Assembly (NCBI GenBank): GCA_002336675.1
Contig: DDEI01000016.1
Location: 10,972 to 44,433 of the forward strand
Origin: Flavobacteriales bacterium UBA1958
Lineage (GTDB): Bacteria > Bacteroidota > Bacteroidia > Flavobacteriales_D > Sanyastnellaceae
Length of the DNA stretch: 33,462 nt
Direction of reading: 5' to 3'
This document shows, piece by piece, positions 32,434 through 33,462 of the stretch. A model generated the notes under the pieces. The model saw only the letters and a program-made list of their open reading frames with translations, ran no database searches and was not told where the DNA came from. The position numbers and the translations under genes are program-made. Within the stretch, counting starts at the first letter, position 1. Every line of letters starts with the position of its first letter.

Positions 32434-32496
32434 AACTAGGTTAAAACAGAACTACTTCAAAGAGCAAGAAGTAGAACAAACATGTAACGCCTAGTT
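32434..32496 (+). other. Nested inverted repeats after the DUF1684 gene
   Basis: AACTAGG (32434-32440) and CCTAGTT (32490-32496) enclose a perfect 7-bp hairpin CTACTTC (32452-32458) / GAAGTAG (32468-32474). It begins within one nucleotide of the stop codon. No T-run follows, so it is not a standard terminator. It may be a 3' UTR structure. Confidence 0.45.
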
Positions 32497-32542
32497 GAAT
32501 GGTTTATTGATTAAACGTAGGCAAAGACAACAAAGAGCTTGC

Positions 32543-32573
32543 CCCAAAAAAAAGGACGCCTAAACAGGCGCCC
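32543..32573 (-). terminator. Terminator after the DUF6263-like gene
   Basis: On the minus strand GGGCGCCT-GTTT-AGGCGTCC forms an 8-bp stem with one G-T pair and a 4-nt loop, followed by eight T. It lies 20 nt beyond the stop of the gene at 32593. Confidence 0.9.
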
Positions 32574-32592
32574 TGTAATATCTGTCTTAAAC

Positions 32593-33462
32593 TTATTTTA
32601 ATGATGTGACTGTAGTCATTTCTATGGTCATAGGAATTTCCATCTCTGTAGGCATCTGGGCATTGGCTTCTATTACCGTACTTCCAGTCATAGCTCCAGT
32701 TTGAGAGTACATCTTTAATAAACCTGTTTTAGTATTCATCTCCCCTTCTCCAGAGAAACTTCCTTCCATATTTACACTCATCCCCATTCCCTGCTGATCT
32801 TGTTCTCCAGACATGGAACTCGCAGATTCACTAGTAAATTCAAATTTCTTTTTGGAAACATTACTCGCTGTATATTCTGTATTCAACTTCACTGTCATAT
32901 CACCCTCAGTAATACTCTCTAGTTCCCATTTAGCGCCTTCTTCATAATCCTTTCCATAAGCCACCGGGAAAATCGCTTTATAGTTTTTTTTCAATCCTGT
33001 CTCATCAAAAAACTGAGCAAGGTCAGCTCCACTAACCTCAATCGCTTCTATATCTAACAGTAACTGGTCCATTCCATCCGTTGAGAGTAAATTTCCCTCC
33101 ATATCAACTCGAACACTTATTTCTTTTCCTAGAAGTGATCTCATCGCATCATTGAAAGAGTTAGACTCTCCACTAGAGTCCATACTAATATCCATTCCCT
33201 GCATAGGAGACTTCATCGTTACCATTAATGATTTATAGACTTGAGTAAATAGAATCTCACTTTCAGATAATTCTGTCACTACCAAATCCATTTCTGTATG
33301 TACGCTTAAGTCCATAGCCATCTCCATACCCATCATACTCTGAGTGATTTTCTGCTCTACGTTAGAAGTCATGACAAATGAATCTCCTACTTTCAATTTC
33401 AGCTGGTACTTATTTCCTGCTAAGGCAGAAAAACTAATGACTAATGTGAGCGTAATTAAAAA
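32593..33462 (-). CDS. Exported DUF6263-like protein (5' end cut by the window edge)
   Basis: The frame stays open past a TTG at 33396 to the right edge, adding FLITLTLVISFSALA, which looks like the end of a signal peptide. The true start is therefore just outside the window. The visible 289 residues begin GNKYQLKLKVGDSF after the signal and are very rich in Met, Ser and Thr (MMGMEMAMDL, GMDISMDSSGE, MSGEQDQQGMGMSV), in a beta-strand pattern. This resembles DUF6263 proteins of Bacteroidota, which are secreted and uncharacterised. The family match is by overall look only. A strong terminator follows. Met enrichment might suggest metal contact, but nothing else supports that. Confidence 0.75.
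   Translation of the reverse strand, partial: FLITLTLVISFSALAGNKYQLKLKVGDSFVMTSNVEQKITQSMMGMEMAMDLSVHTEMDLVVTELSESEILFTQVYKSLMVTMKSPMQGMDISMDSSGESNSFNDAMRSLLGKEISVRVDMEGNLLSTDGMDQLLLDIEAIEVSGADLAQFFDETGLKKNYKAIFPVAYGKDYEEGAKWELESITEGDMTVKLNTEYTASNVSKKKFEFTSESASSMSGEQDQQGMGMSVNMEGSFSGEGEMNTKTGLLKMYSQTGAMTGSTVIEANAQMPTEMEIPMTIEMTTVTSLK

Overview
The window is AT-rich DNA from a Bacteroidota chromosome, most likely a free-living, probably marine, member of Flavobacteriia or a close relative. The evidence is the DUF4295 gene next to rpmG, the lineage-typical ftsK-lolA and guaA-LysM pairs, DUF1684 and DUF6263-like proteins, and a recurring TAnnTTTG -7 promoter box in front of many genes. Both ends cut through genes. 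No rRNA, intact tRNA, CRISPR array, insertion sequence or prophage was seen.

Layout, left to right. 1-5.3 kb: 3' end of a membrane-anchored protein, acetyl-CoA synthetase, a Fur-family regulator, a patatin-like phospholipase, and QueE convergent to it. 5.3-5.7 kb: a gene-free stretch with a candidate structured RNA on the minus strand, closed by a 9-bp stem and ending in a T-run. 5.7-9.5 kb: an accessory-looking block with a Na+/solute symporter divergent from a two-gene operon of a cysteine dioxygenase and a cysteine-sulfinate-decarboxylase-like enzyme, together a complete route from cysteine to hypotaurine. 9.5-12.3 kb: minus-strand rpmG, DUF4295, ftsY and rimO. 12.4-15.8 kb: ftsK and lolA, closed by a strong terminator. 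15.8-16.1 kb: the decayed 3' end of a SpoIIE-type phosphatase gene. 16.1-20.2 kb: guaA with a LysM protein, and maf divergent from them. 20.2-25.3 kb: an RND/MMPL exporter, a metallophosphoesterase-like lipoprotein and PepD. 25.4-27.7 kb: two small minus-strand genes and a secreted SPOR-like protein. 27.7-30.2 kb: xerD and dnaN. 30.3-33.5 kb: rhomboid protease with a membrane-anchored partner, DUF1684 lipid-side or envelope protein, and a DUF6263-like protein cut by the right edge.

Most of the window is housekeeping: nucleotide synthesis (guaA, maf), tRNA and ribosome modification (queE, rimO), protein targeting and envelope (ftsY, lolA, rhomboid), and chromosome handling (ftsK, xerD, dnaN). 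The most interesting part is the 5.3-9.5 kb segment. The dioxygenase carries the animal-type active-site set, including the Cys/Tyr pair that forms the thioether cofactor in mammalian enzymes. Its partner resembles animal CSAD/GAD decarboxylases, and the leader is long and carries inverted repeats. Codon choice there differs mildly from the neighbours. Other items worth checking are the candidate RNA at 5.3-5.5 kb, the SpoIIE remnant with two in-frame stops, and several genes whose -7 box lies only 3-5 nt before the start codon, which suggests leaderless or near-leaderless mRNAs.

All calls are from reading the sequence and recalled family knowledge; no database search or folding program was run.
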